From assembly GCA_025766275.1 (NCBI GenBank), contig JAFKAC010000076.1:1-64000 (forward strand): a stretch of 64,000 nt of DNA, read 5' to 3'. This DNA comes from Lactarius indigo. Its lineage: Eukaryota > Basidiomycota > Agaricomycetes > Russulales > Russulaceae. Shown piece by piece: positions 23,363 to 34,353 of the stretch; the first letter of the stretch is position 1; each line of letters begins with the position of its first letter. The notes beneath the pieces were generated by a model. It ran no database searches, was not told the DNA's origin, and was given only the letters and a program-made list of their open reading frames with translations. Position numbers and translations under genes: made by a program.

Positions 23363-26300
23363 ATGGCACCAATAGTTAAATATATTTGCCCATGCTTCAA
23401 GTGCACCTCAAATAAGGAGCTTTCCAAGAGGACTATCAGGATTCACTCCAAGGAAAACCTAAAGCATCTATATAATCTGATAGCTTCTGGTGCACCTCAG
23501 GACACTGTGAACTTTGTCCAGAGCTGTCAACACCAGCTTTCAGAGCTGCTTGGCAGCCTGGTTGAGGAGTCACAGTTATCCAGGCAACTTGGATCTCTTT
23601 ATTCAGATGGTGAGCACTTATTTTTTATGCTCCCAATTAATACTGATCTACTTAGATCTAGCTATTGCCCCTACTAGTTCACCCCCATTTCCAGAGGGGA
23701 GGATGGTCAATGATGATGCTATGATGGTTGATGATGATTGTAAGTAATTTACTGTGAACTTATGATATCTTTGTCCTAATGCCAGCATAGACACCCCATT
23801 TTCCTTGCAGGAGGAGGGCTCTATGGATATACAGGAGTTGGACAATATATCAGACCAGGAGCATGAGGATGACAGCTCTGTCATCTTCAGGATTCCAGAG
23901 GAGACCTTGGATGTTGCTCCAGACCCTGGCTCTGAATCTGGCTCTAGTTCTAGTCAACTGGACTCACTGGAGGATGATGATAGTTTTTTAGCCTCTGATG
24001 AGGACTTTGCCCCTTACAAGTCCTCATATGGGCCCTCTGGTGGTAGTGGTGGTGGGAATTTGCCAGAAATTGTTGTGAAGCTTCAGAAACAGCTGTTGAA
24101 GGAATATACACTCCCCCCTCCTCCTATCCATGCCCCATGGCAACAGACACTATCCAGGGCACAGACCTTATCCCTCCAGCACTACCTTGCATGGATAGGG
24201 TCCAATGGCACTGTTAAAGCATACAATGCCCATGCACAGGTACTTGGAGAGGCCACAAAGGAGGAAATCCTCAGCCTTTATAGGGTCAGAAAGCTAGCTG
24301 AAGACCTCACTGGCCTACACCCCTCATTTATTGACATGTGCCCTAAAAGTTGCATGGCATATACTGGAGACTCTCATTCTCAATCCACCTGCTCATACAA
24401 AGACTGTGATGAGCAGCGCTACAAACCACAGCAGAGTCCTACAGCCAGACCAAAGTCAAGGGCAACCATGCTCTATATGCCCATCACTCCCATCATTCAG
24501 GCATACTATGCCAATGCAGAGACATCCCATGAGATGCGCCATAGGGATGAATGCTTGAAGAGGACACTAGATGTGCTTGCAAGGGGTGCTGGTGTGAAGA
24601 GGTCAGAGTTTGCCAACTCTGACAACCATATTCACCACTACACCAAATTGGGGCTATTCCATGATGAAAGAGACACTGCCCTATCAATCTCTACAGATGG
24701 TGCTCAGCTCACCATGAAAAAGCAGTCCAATATGTGGCTCCTAATTGTTGTGCTGCTCAATCTCCCACCAGAGATGTGCTACAGAGCAAGCAATGTCATT
24801 GTCCCACTTGCCATCCCAGGCCCATCAGCACCTGGGAACATTGAGTCCTTCATATATCCCCTTTTTGAAGAGATGGCAATGGCAAGTGTGGGGATGTGGA
24901 CATGGGATGCTATTGACTCATCCTACTTTGTTCTGAGAGCATATCTCTGTGGTGTAAAAGGAGACATGCTTGGATCTGCCAAGTTGAGTGGGATGGCAGG
25001 ACATTCAGCCCTTTATGGTGATCGCTTCAGTTTGGTACAAGGTGCTCGCCCTGCCAAGGACAGAGGTGCTAGAGCCCAGTACTATCCAATCTCTCCACCT
25101 CAAAAGGAAAGATATAATCCTGGTCGCCATATTGTTGACCTGGATAACTTGCCCATGAGAGGCCAAAGACAATATTGGCAGACTATTGAAAGGCTAGAGT
25201 CTGCAAGAACCCAAGCAGAGCTTCAAAGGACTGTAAAGGAGACAGGAATCTCACGCCTTACAATATGTGCAGCCAGTCCTACATTTTCCCATCCATCATT
25301 CTTCCCATTGGACCCCTTCCATTTATTCTATGAAAACTGCATGGTACACATCTGGGACTTGTGGGTGACCCATAGCTCCATTGATGAGAAGATACATATG
25401 GATGCAGGCATGGCCTCAAAACTTGGTGCAGAGGTTGAAAAGGCAGTAAAGACCCTCCCTTCATCTTTCTGTGGGCCAATCAGGGACCCATACAAAAAGC
25501 GCCATAGCCAGTACAAAGTCTATGAATGGATGGCCCTCCTTCACTGGTATATTATACCAATGGCATGGGAGCTAGGCTTTGACAAGGATGTCCTCAAGAA
25601 CTTTGGCCAGTTTGCAGACATTGTTGGAGCTGCAATGTCTCATTCACCAAAGTCTGATGAGGACTTAGCATCCTTACACAGTCTAATCAAGTCCTTCCTC
25701 CAGGAATTTGAGAGGCTTTATGTTGAGGATGACCCAGTCAAGGTCTCAAGATGCAGGCTGTGCATCTGGCAATTAATTCATGTCCCACACCATATCTCAT
25801 GGAATGGCTCAATCAGATTTGGCTCTCAAGCTACAGTGGAGAGGGCCATTGGAGAAATTGGCCATAAAGTCAGGTCCAAGAAGGCACCCTTTGCTAATAT
25901 AGCCACAATTCTATATGAAAGGGCAAGCACCAAGGTGTTGACTTTGCAGTACCCATCCCTGGCCATTCCCCCTAAAGAAGGGAGGAAGAAGGAACACCTG
26001 TTTCAGTCACTGCCAATCAAAAGGACTGAGATAGAAAATCCCTCAGAACATTATAACCACCTTGCTGCAATTTGTGATTTTCTTGAAGTCACTCTGGATA
26101 TGGACCTCATAATTCAGAGATGGGGAAAGTGCAATATGCCAGGAGATGTCACTTTGAGGAGCAGAATCTCTGAGAAGGGAGGTCAAGCCACAAGGTCATC
26201 TAGATATTTTGAGGCTCAAGGAGAGGAGGGGCTTATCTTTGGAGAGGCATTGGCATTTTACTTTTTGCCAGACTATGACTACAGTCTGGTGGTCTATTAT

Positions 26301-26501
26301 GGGCTAGGAGAGATAAGGAATGTGCTGGGAAGATGGTGTGGAGAGTGGTCAAATGACTGCATGGTGTTGAGAACATCTAGTCTTGTTACACTGGTTGGAG
26401 TTTGGGAATGGGAGTCAAAGGTTCATATCTTGAGAAAGCACCCAGGATTAGATATGCTTAGTTCTGAGGAGCATGGTATTGAAGAACAAGAAGAGGAGTA
26501 A
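23363..26501 (+). CDS. Plavaka/Tnp2-type transposase
   Basis: This is the DDE-type transposase that cuts and moves Plv. My exons are 23363-23609, 23656-23739 and 23791-26501, giving 1013 residues. The N-terminus holds a small zinc-finger-like stretch (ICPCFKC...RIHSKENLKH), followed by an acidic Ser-rich segment. The catalytic part contains LSISTDGAQLTMKKQSNMW near residue 410, with the first catalytic Asp in DGAQ. Then come VVLLNLPPEMCYRASN, PLAIPGPSAPGNIESF, GVKGDMLGSAKLSGMAGH, LPPD-less DPFHLFYENCMVHIWDLW and SRCRLCIWQLIHVPHH. These stretches match the Tnp2/Plavaka branch of CMC transposases as I know it. No stop or frameshift is seen, so it may be functional. Splice phases agree at both introns. 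Confidence 0.85.
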
Positions 26502-26719
26502 AGTAGTTAGATAGATGTCTCATACTTGTGCTTCATACATAAAGGGGTTGAAAAATGTCTACAATAACAGGCTTCTTGGCTATAAATGTTTGAACCATGG
26601 GAGAGATAAAGTGTTGAAGCACAATGGTATTGTGTTTCTCAAGAGAACACCAGGGAGACTTTTGTATGTATTAAGAACAATGTGATGTCAGGAGTCTGCA
26701 TAACATGCACCAAGTCAAT

Positions 26720-26955
26720 TGCACACATCCCCCTTGCTCATCTCCCCCACATCGATACACTCATGCCCCTTCCCCATCTCCCCCACACCTATATATGTAC
26801 CCCTTCCTCATCTCCCCAACACCTGTACACATGTCCCCCTTCCTCATCTCCCCTACTCCCATATACATGTCCCGCTTACCCAACTCCCCCACACATATAC
26901 ACCCCTGCCTGTTCCTCATCTCCCCCACACCTGTATGCATGTGCCCCTTCCCCAT
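26720..26955. repeat. Short C-rich repeat, CATCTCCCCCACACC units
   Basis: Irregular copies of about 30 bp built from TCATCTCCCCCACACC and TATACATGTCCCCCTTCC occur in tandem. Several frames are open only because of the repeat. It resembles the larger C-rich array at 28840-30515 and lies just 3' of the transposase. Confidence 0.75.
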
Positions 26956-27659
26956 AGTGCAGAGGAAGATAGTGTCAAAGTAGTTTCTCTAGATTCTCAC
27001 AAACCAGCACCTTTGTCTCACATCTGCAGGCCCTGATGGTGGATCAGGTTGAGGCCCTGTGTGCCAACTGGTGGCAGCAACAGCTCATGCTACCAGCTGC
27101 CCACTGTTGGTAGGGGCCTTGGTAGGGGCAGCAAAATGAGTGGAGTTACAATTGTTGTCTCACCTCTGTAGGCCTTAAGATGAATATGGAGTGCCAGAAG
27201 CAGCCAATATGTAGTATTGTTGGTAGAGATGATGCTCAGATGCTAGCCATGTTAGCAGGTCTAGTGGGATGACGATCTACAGGGAGAAACAAATCAAGGT
27301 CTAGAATTTATAAGGTAAGCTGGATGGTATTCAGCAAAGACAAGTATGACTCTCATCTTTGCTAGGATAACTACTTGATTACAGAGTTGTAACTAGAGTG
27401 CCTAGTTCATACCAAAGGACTGCTACATATTTAGAAAGGAGAAGAAAGGGAAGAGAGGAGTAGAGTGAAGAGGAAGTACTATACTAAAGTGGGGGAGGAA
27501 GAAATTTCCATATGAGAATGCTATATGATCATAGCACTTGTCATTGTGATTCCATATTGCTTAATGCTGGCTATCAGAGACTAGCTTCCTATAGTGTCTT
27601 TAGGTTTAAGGCTTACATGCACCACCTCTTCTGCTCAGTGTTTGCCCTCTTGTGTATTC
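26956..27659. other. Transposon interior, no gene seen
   Basis: This is AT-rich sequence between two repeat arrays. No frame resembles a protein, and no splice-consistent extension of the transposase is evident. Confidence 0.5.
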
Positions 27660-28800
27660 TAGACTGGTGTCCACCTTTTGTGTTCTATAGAAAAATAAGG
27701 TCTATATTGGTGGCTGGTGAGAAACACCTGTCAAGAGGACCTTCAAAGCTTGTTTGGCAAAACATATAGTATCTAGACTAGTGTTCACCTTCTGTGCTCT
27801 ATAGAAAAATAAGGCCTATATTGGCAGCCTATGAGAAATACCTGTCAAGAGGACCTCCAAAAGCTTCTTTAGCAAGATATACAGTGTCTGGACTGGTGTT
27901 CACCTTCTGTTCTCTATAGAAATGTATTGGCACCTTATGAGAAATACCCGTCAAGAGGACCTCCAAAGCTTCTTTGGCAAGATATACAGTGCCTGGACTG
28001 GTGTTCACCTTCTGTTCTCAATAGAAAAGTATTGGCACCTTGTGAGAAATACCTGTCAAGAGAACCTCCAAAGCTTCTTTGGCAAGATATACAGTGCCTG
28101 GACTGGTGTTCACCTTCTGTGCTCTATAGAAAAGTATTGGCACCTTGTGAGAAATACCTGTGGTGAGAACCTCCAAAGCTTCTTTGGCAAGATATACAGT
28201 GCCTAGACTGGTGTTCACCTTCTGTTCTCTATGGAAAAGTATTGGCACCTTGTGAGAAATACCCATCAAGAGGACCTCCAAAGCTTCTTTGGCAAGATAT
28301 ACAGTGCCTGGACTGGTGTTCACCTTCTGTGCTCTATAGAAAAGTATTGGCACCTTGTGAGAAATACCTGTGGTGAGAACCTCCAAAGCTTCTTTGGCAA
28401 GATATACAGTGTCTGGACTGGTGTTCACCTTCTGTTCTCTATGGAAAAATAAGGTCTGTATTGGCAGCCTGTGAGAAATACCTGTTGCAAAGACCTCCAA
28501 AGCTTCTTTGGCAAGATATACAGTATCTGAACTGGTGTTTACCTTCTGTGCTCTGCAGATAAAAAAAACTGTGAGAAATACCTGTTGTGAGGACCTTCAA
28601 AGCTCTTTTTGGAAAAGCATACAGTATCTAGGCTGGTGTTCACCTTCTGTGCTTTGCAGCAAAATAAGGTCTTTATTGATAGCCTTCCAGAAGTATCTGT
28701 CAAGAGGACCTCCAGAGCTTCTTCAGCAAACTATACAGTATCTGTACTGACATCCACTTTCTGTGCCGTACAACAAAATGTGTATCACGAAGGCCTCTAA
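27660..28800 (+). repeat. Tandem array, ~105-115 bp units, about eleven copies
   Basis: Each unit contains GGTGTTCACCTTCTGT, a TCTATAGAAAA block, TTGGCA..TGTGAGAAATACCTGT, CAAGAGGACCTCCAAAGC and TTCTTTGGCAAGATATACAG. The start of the unit recurs near 27667, 27782, 27896, 28002, 28108, 28212, 28317, 28422, 28536 and 28639, with a degraded copy near 28750. Central copies are nearly identical while edge copies are diverged, as expected for unequal exchange. No function is evident. Confidence 0.9.
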
Positions 28801-28839
28801 AGCTTCTTTGTAAAACATGCAAAATCATCTTCCTCATCC

Positions 28840-30515
28840 CCCACACTCATGCACATCCTGCCCACACCCACACCCACACCCACACATATTCCCTTTCCCC
28901 ATCCCACCCACACCCACACCCATACCCATGTTCCCCTCTCCCACCCCATGTTCCCCACCCATATCCCCATCACATCCACACCCCACTCCCGTGTTCCCCA
29001 TCCCCATCCCACCCATACCCCCACCCATACCCATGTTCCCCACACCCTGCCCCCATGTTCTCCTTACCCACCCTCATGTTCCCCTTACCCACCTCCATGT
29101 TCCCCACCCATATCCCCATCACACCCACACCCCACCCCCATCCCACCCATACCCACACCCATACCCATGTTCCCCACACCCCACCCCCATGTTCCCCTCT
29201 CCCACCCCATGTTCCCCACCCATATCCCCATCACATCCACACCCCACCCCCATGTTCCCCATCCCCATCCCACCTATACCCACACCCATACCCATGTTCC
29301 CCACACCCCACCCCCATGTTCCCCTTACCCACCCCCATGTTCCCCACACCCCACCCTCATGTTCCCCTTGCCCACCCCCATGTTCCCCATCCCCATCCCA
29401 CCCATACCCCCACCCATACCCATGTTCCCCACATCCTGCCCCCATGATCCCCTTACCCACCCTCATGTTCCCCTTACCCACCCTCATGTTCCTCTCGCCC
29501 ACCCCCATGTTCCCCATCCCCATCCCCATCCCACCCACACCCACACCCATACCCATGTTCCCCTTACCCACCCCCATGTTCCCCACACCCCACCCTCATG
29601 TTCCCCTTACCCACCCCCATGTTCCCCACCCATATCCCCATCACATCCACACCCCACCCCCATGTTCCCCATCCCCATCCCCATCCCACCCACACCCACA
29701 CCCATACCCATGTTCCCCTTACCCACCCCCATGTTCCCCACACCCCACCCTCATGTTCCCCTTACCCACCCCCATGTTCCCCACCCATATCCCCATCACA
29801 CCCACACCCCACCCCCATGTTCCCCATCCCCATCCCACCTATACCCACACCCATACCCATGTTCCCCACACCCCACCCCCATGTTCCCCTTACCCACCCC
29901 CATGTTCCCCACACCCCACCCCCATGTTTCCCTTACCCACCCTCATGTTCCCCTTGCCCACCCCCATGTTCCCCATCCCCATCCCATCCATACCCCCACC
30001 CATACCCATGTTCCCCACACCCTGCCCCCATGATCCCCTTACCCACCCTCATGTTCCCCTTACCCACCCTCATGTTCCCCTCGCCCACCCCCATGTTCCC
30101 CATTCCCATCCCCATCCCACCCACACCCACACCCATACCCATGTTCCCCTTACCCACCCCCATGTTCCCCACACCCCACCCTCATGTTCCCCTTACCCAC
30201 CCCCATGTTCCTCACCCATATCCCCATCACACCCACACCCCACCCCCATGTTCCCCATCCCCATCCCACCCACACCCACACCCATACCCATGTTCCCCTT
30301 ACCCACCCCCATGTTCCCCACATCCCACCCTCATGTTCCCCTTACCCACCCCCATGTTCCCCACACCCCACCCCCATGTTCCCCTTACCCACCCTCATGT
30401 TCCCCTCACCCACCCCCATGTTCCCCACCCATATCCCCATCACACCCACACCCCACCCCCATGTTCTCCATCCCAATTCCATCTACACCCACACCCACCC
30501 TGATGTTCCCAATTT
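28840..30515. repeat. 1.7-kb C-rich array (CCCCCATGTTCCCC and CCCACACCCATACC)
   Basis: The + strand is almost free of G except in ATG triplets. The basic unit is about 20 bp (CACCCCCATGTTCCCC), grouped into larger blocks introduced by CCACCCATATCCCCATCAC near 28955, 29105, 29217, 29628, 29783, 30215 and 30426. All + frames are open over long distances because of the composition, encoding His-Pro-Thr-rich text; these are not genes. The minus strand has many runs of four or five G and could form G-quadruplexes. Confidence 0.92.
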
Positions 30516-30519
30516 TCCA

Positions 30520-30765
30520 TAATTTATTCCCTATTTTCATTTGACTTTAACTGACTGGCATTGACTTTGACTGACCAAGCTATGTCCTTGGATAATATCC
30601 AAGTCAAGGTTTTTTTTTTGTTATTTTTGTCTGAGTTTCAATTGATTTTTGGTTGACTAAATCTTGACTTTGTCTGACTGGTGCAAAAATCTTGACTTGT
30701 AGCTGACTTTTCCTTGACTGATGTCCTATTTTAGCGACTTCACTTGACTAATCCTTTTTACTGAG
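30520..30765. repeat. Right subterminal repeats and terminus of Plv
   Basis: TTGACT/TGACTTT motifs continue up to the terminus CTTTTTACTGAG. The long motif TTGACTGATGTCCTATTTT seen on the left recurs in direct orientation near 30715. Confidence 0.8.
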
Positions 30766-32208
30766 GATAAGGTGTGAGAAGATCTATGTGGAATACGTCA
30801 TGGATGCTCCACTGTGTGGGAAGTTCAAGGCGATAGTTGACAGGGGACATCACCTGGGCAACCTTAAAAGGTCTGTGGCATTTAGCAGCTAATTTCACCA
30901 TTGGCTGATGCGTTTGTACGTGGTGTCCCTTGAGCCACACGAGGTCGCCTTCTTTGAACCTGGGTGTGTCCTTGTGTTTGACCCATGACTTCTGGGTGTG
31001 GAACATACAGGAGAAGGCATGCTGTTGTGCCTGTTTGAACTGGTCTAGCTGCAATGAAACTTGTGGGATAGGGGAAGGTCTGTCCATCCAATCAGCGTGG
31101 GGATTGAACCCTGATAGGAGGAAGAAAGGGGACTCTCGTGTGGTTTTGTTGGGCCAATTGTTATGCGTGAATTCCGCCATGGGTAGATAACGGACCCAAT
31201 CATCTTGGCGTTCATTTACCCAGAAGCGGAGATACTGTTCAAGCCATTGGTTTGGGGGTGGTAAGCAGTTGAGATATTTTGGCTGATGTCAAGGATTTTG
31301 CATATCTCTCGCATGAATTTGGATGTGAAGTGTGGGTCTCAATCACTGATAACACGCAAGGGGAGTCTGAACTGGGGAAAGACGTGGGAAACATACAGGG
31401 CAGCTGTCCCTTTGGCTGTTATTTCCCCATTGCAGGGGACAAAGATGGCTGCCTTGGTGCAGTTGTGGTCGGTTACTGTTAGTATTGAGTCGTAACCACG
31501 TGAAATAGGGAGTTTCGTAATGAAGTCCACTGCTATGGTTTCAAATGGCAGGGCTTCTGGCTTTGAATAAATGGGTTGTAGTGGTGCCCGGATGGGATGA
31601 AGGTTGACTTTGTGTCGCTGGCACTCGGCACAGCCTTTAATGTAATCTGTGATGTCATTTTTCATTTGGGGCCACCAGTAATGTCATTCCGTAAGATGAA
31701 GGGTGCATTTGATTCTGGGATGACCGTAGATAGGAGGGTCGTGATGGGCGGCAATGATAGTACGTTTGTCATGCAAACCGCCAGTGACTACGCGACGCCC
31801 ATCCTTGTACCACGTTCCTTCAATATCTTTTAGTTTGTGCGCATCAACCCAAGGTTTTAACTTAGCTCGATCCTGTTCATAGATGGGGTGTTCAGGCATC
31901 ATCTCGGTGGGTAGGATCTCCATTCTCTAATGTGGATGTTGTGACTCATCCAGCGTAGTGGCACGTATGAAGATGCTTTCTGGTAATACCGTTATCCCTT
32001 CATTGTCGTTTTCTCCCTGGTTGTAATCTGGTCTTTGTGACAGTGCGTTGGCATGTCCATTGGAAGTTCCCTTGATGTGGTGAATTTTGAAGTCATATTC
32101 AGAAAGTTTGAGTACTTCCCTGGCAACGCATCTACTAATCTTCTGCAGTGATTTCCAGTATTGCAGGTTGAGGTGATTGGAGAAGACCTTGATTTTGTGG
32201 GGGGAGCC
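30766..32208 (-). pseudogene. Chr-1 pol fragment: RNase H end, integrase, post-integrase region
   Basis: Reading from 32208 downward: RNase H end (YWKSLQKIS, SEYDFKIHHIKG), a linker (YKDGRRVVTGG), the integrase zinc region (HYWWPQMKNDITDYIKGCAE), the core (ALPFETIAVDFITKLPISRG and LTVTDHN), then MAEFTHNNWPNKTTRESPF and the post-integrase DTPRFKEGDLVWLKGHH. Disruptions are TGA at 31684-31686 before HYWWP, TGA at 31339-31341 after RVISD, and a short deletion after TAYHPQT near 31250. It joins the chromodomain part across the Plv insertion. Confidence 0.85.
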
Positions 32209-33080
32209 TGCCTAGTTTTACGAAGAGGTCCTCGAGATCCTCGACCTCAACGGGAATGTCCTCCCCTTGACCCCTGAACCCCACGCCAAGTCTGTGCCCC
32301 CCCTTCATGTCCCAACCCCCCACCCCCCTGTCTCCCACCGTGCCTCTCCTTTGCTACCTGTTGTTCCTCCTCCGCGCCCTCTCTCTCCCTCGCCTCCTCT
32401 GGTTGCCTCGTGGCCCCCCACCCCCGACTCCCCTATTAACTACGAGAGGGTAGCTGAACAAGCCCCTCCTGCTCCACATCCCAACCAGGAGAACATCCCT
32501 CCTGCCGTCACCACTGCCTATCAAGCTCCCCCTTGTCTCCTTTCCCAAGGAGAACACCCCCATCAGTACATTGCTGTCATCACCCCCCAAGGAGAATCTT
32601 GGTGCCCTGCTTCCACCACACTCCAGGAGCTGATCACTAAGCTTCCCCTCGCTACCTCCCTCGTTAATTTTCCCCTGGTTTTCCCCTCGGTCACCCCCTT
32701 TCATCTCCTTCCCCCCCATGTCTATGCCCTCTTTCCCCAAACTGTTGACCCTGCTCAACACCCTGACTTCCCCCCCCTGTACATCTGTTCCAAGGCCATC
32801 TACAACCTTCCCTCTCCCAACACCCCCTTTGGAACTATCCGCTACAACTTTAGGGAAGGCCTGTGGCGTGTCTTCGCCCCCCTTGCTAACATCTACAGGG
32901 CAGGGTATATTGACTCTCTAGTGACCCTAGAGATCCAGGACTTTTTGGATGGAAGGATTGTGACCACTTATGGACATCTACACTTCGCTCTTAACAGACA
33001 AATTTTCACTTACCACCAGGCCTATTTCTTCGAGGACTTAGTCCGCTCTGCCCCCCACCTTCTTGCTTATTGTTTGTCAC
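32209..33080 (+). pseudogene. Unrecognised coding sequence, part 1 (interrupted by Gyp-A)
   Basis: This open frame runs from the truncation point of Chr-1 to the Gyp-A LTR. The upstream part is proline-rich (PPLHVPTPHPPVSH, PPPRPLSPSPPLV). The downstream part looks globular: HQYIAVITPQGESWCPASTT, PLYICSKAIYNLPSPNTPFG, TIRYNFREGLWRVFAPLANI and FLDGRIVTTYGHLHFALNRQ. No clear start is visible because the 5' side is cut by Chr-1. The last codons, LLAYCLS, continue after the Gyp-A insertion as QLDRYYPVTSTYNLID. I do not recognise the family; it could be an unusual retroelement gag or a host gene. Confidence 0.6.
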
Positions 33081-34277
33081 TGTAACGGCAGCACAGCCCT
33101 TGGGCCCGAAACTGGCTGTTTCCGAGTATCTCAGCCACTCCGAAACTGTCACCTGTCACGCCTTATCTCGTCCATCACCACCAACTCATCAACCTGTCTT
33201 CGCTCACTTCACCTCGCCTCATCTTTCATCCTTTCTCTCTCATCTTGTTGTTGAATCTGTCATTCCTTGCCTCGTCATCTTCCCTGTCTCTTCCGTCATC
33301 ATCAGACGCCACCCGATTGCCTGTACTGGGCTAATGTTGCCTTCAAGCCTCCCAACTGCGACACCAACGGCCTCAAGTCTACCATGCTTCCACCACTCAC
33401 CATTCTTTTGCTTTCCCCGATGTCTTCATTGCCTCCTTCACGTCTTCACCCTTGGCCGATCGACTTCACGTCATCACCTCTCAAGCCACAACTTTTCGTC
33501 AGACTATTCTAGTTCACACTCTGTCTTGGGCACAGGTGTGCCCAATATCTCTTAATTTCTCCTCTCTTTTTCTGACATTTACTTTGTACTCATAGAGCGT
33601 GTCGTTGATACTTCCGGCACTGTTGTTCGGCCATGCTCCCTTGTTCGCCGACTCTCCTACTTTTACAATGACTCGTACCCTTTTCCTGCGCTTGCCTCGT
33701 GTTTCCACCTGTTGATTCCCTCTCCACCTACAACTTTCAGTTTACCTTTCCCCACTTTTACACTTCCTTCCTCACACCTTTCGACTTAGTCGCGATTTAC
33801 TTCATCTGGCTTTAGGTACTGACCACATGTATAAAAGCCTTGGGTTCGCGTTCGGAATGTACCAGTCATTTTCCCCCGTCCTTTCCCTTCCATGTCTTGC
33901 ATGATTTAGCCACCTCTTGGGTCAGGCCTTAAAGTCAAAGGCACCCAAATTGTTTTCTCAATCACACAAGATGTTCTTCTCATCTACTTCAAACTCAACT
34001 CTCGCTTTGTCTTTTCGACATCATAGAGCTAACTTTTGTCCTTCTTTAGGTAAACTCTCTTCATGATTGATCGTACGAACATTGCGAAGCGTACTGTGGC
34101 TCGGGTCTCCCCATCAACTCCTTTCTCAATGTCTTGGATTATTCTTCCTGTGCCAATATCATATCTCACTATCATCCCAGACTGCCTCCCTTTTAACCCC
34201 TCTCTCTTCCACCCTCTGCCCATGACTACTCATGCACGCGCTTTCGAGCACGTTCACCTGGCTGCCCCAGTGAGGCA
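33081..34277 (+). repeat. 5' LTR of Gyp-A, about 240 bp shorter than its partner
   Basis: It begins TGTAACGGCAGCACAGCCC and matches the right LTR closely up to CGAGCACGTTCA near 34250. There it lacks the terminal part found at 50860-51100 and ends CCCCAGTGAGGCA. A TATA-like TATAAAAG lies at about 33830. Confidence 0.8.
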
Positions 34278-34353
34278 GAGATAAGTGGTTTGTTCCCCTC
34301 CTCACTCTCGTTCAACTACTTCCACTCCACAGTTGCCCTTGGTGACCACCCAT

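Larger units (their letters stand above)
19991..30765. mobile_element. Plv: 10.8-kb Plavaka/Tnp2-type (CMC superfamily) DNA transposon
   Basis: The left end is CTCAGTAAAAAAG and the right end in reverse complement is CTCAGTAAAAAGG; the first 11 bp match exactly. The 7-bp flank GATAAGG occurs at 19984-19990 and 30766-30772. Removing the element restores the Chr-1 polyprotein frame, so these borders are well supported. Inside lie subterminal AGTCA-rich arrays, a spliced transposase gene (+), a divergent accessory gene (-), a ~105-115 bp tandem array and a C-rich array. Two genes plus subterminal repeats recall En/Spm. Plavaka placement rests on transposase motifs and needs a profile search; KDZ is less likely. 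The transposase frame is open, so the copy may be autonomous. Confidence 0.85.
15036..32208 (-). mobile_element. Chr-1: decayed chromodomain Ty3/gypsy element split by later insertions
   Basis: The element reads right to left. Its 3' LTR is at 15036-16695, the chromodomain C-terminal part at 17360-18790, and the integrase to RNase H part at 30773-32208. The two coding parts join in frame if the inserted DNA transposon (19991-30765) and solo LTR (18791-19983) are removed: VFHIDLLTPY on one side continues into [16 protein letters not shown] on the other. At 32208 the reverse-transcriptase side ends abruptly against unrelated sequence, so gag, protease, most of RT and the 5' LTR are missing. The polypurine tract (CTGAAAAGGGGGTAA on the minus strand) borders the LTR at 16696. 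Confidence 0.85.
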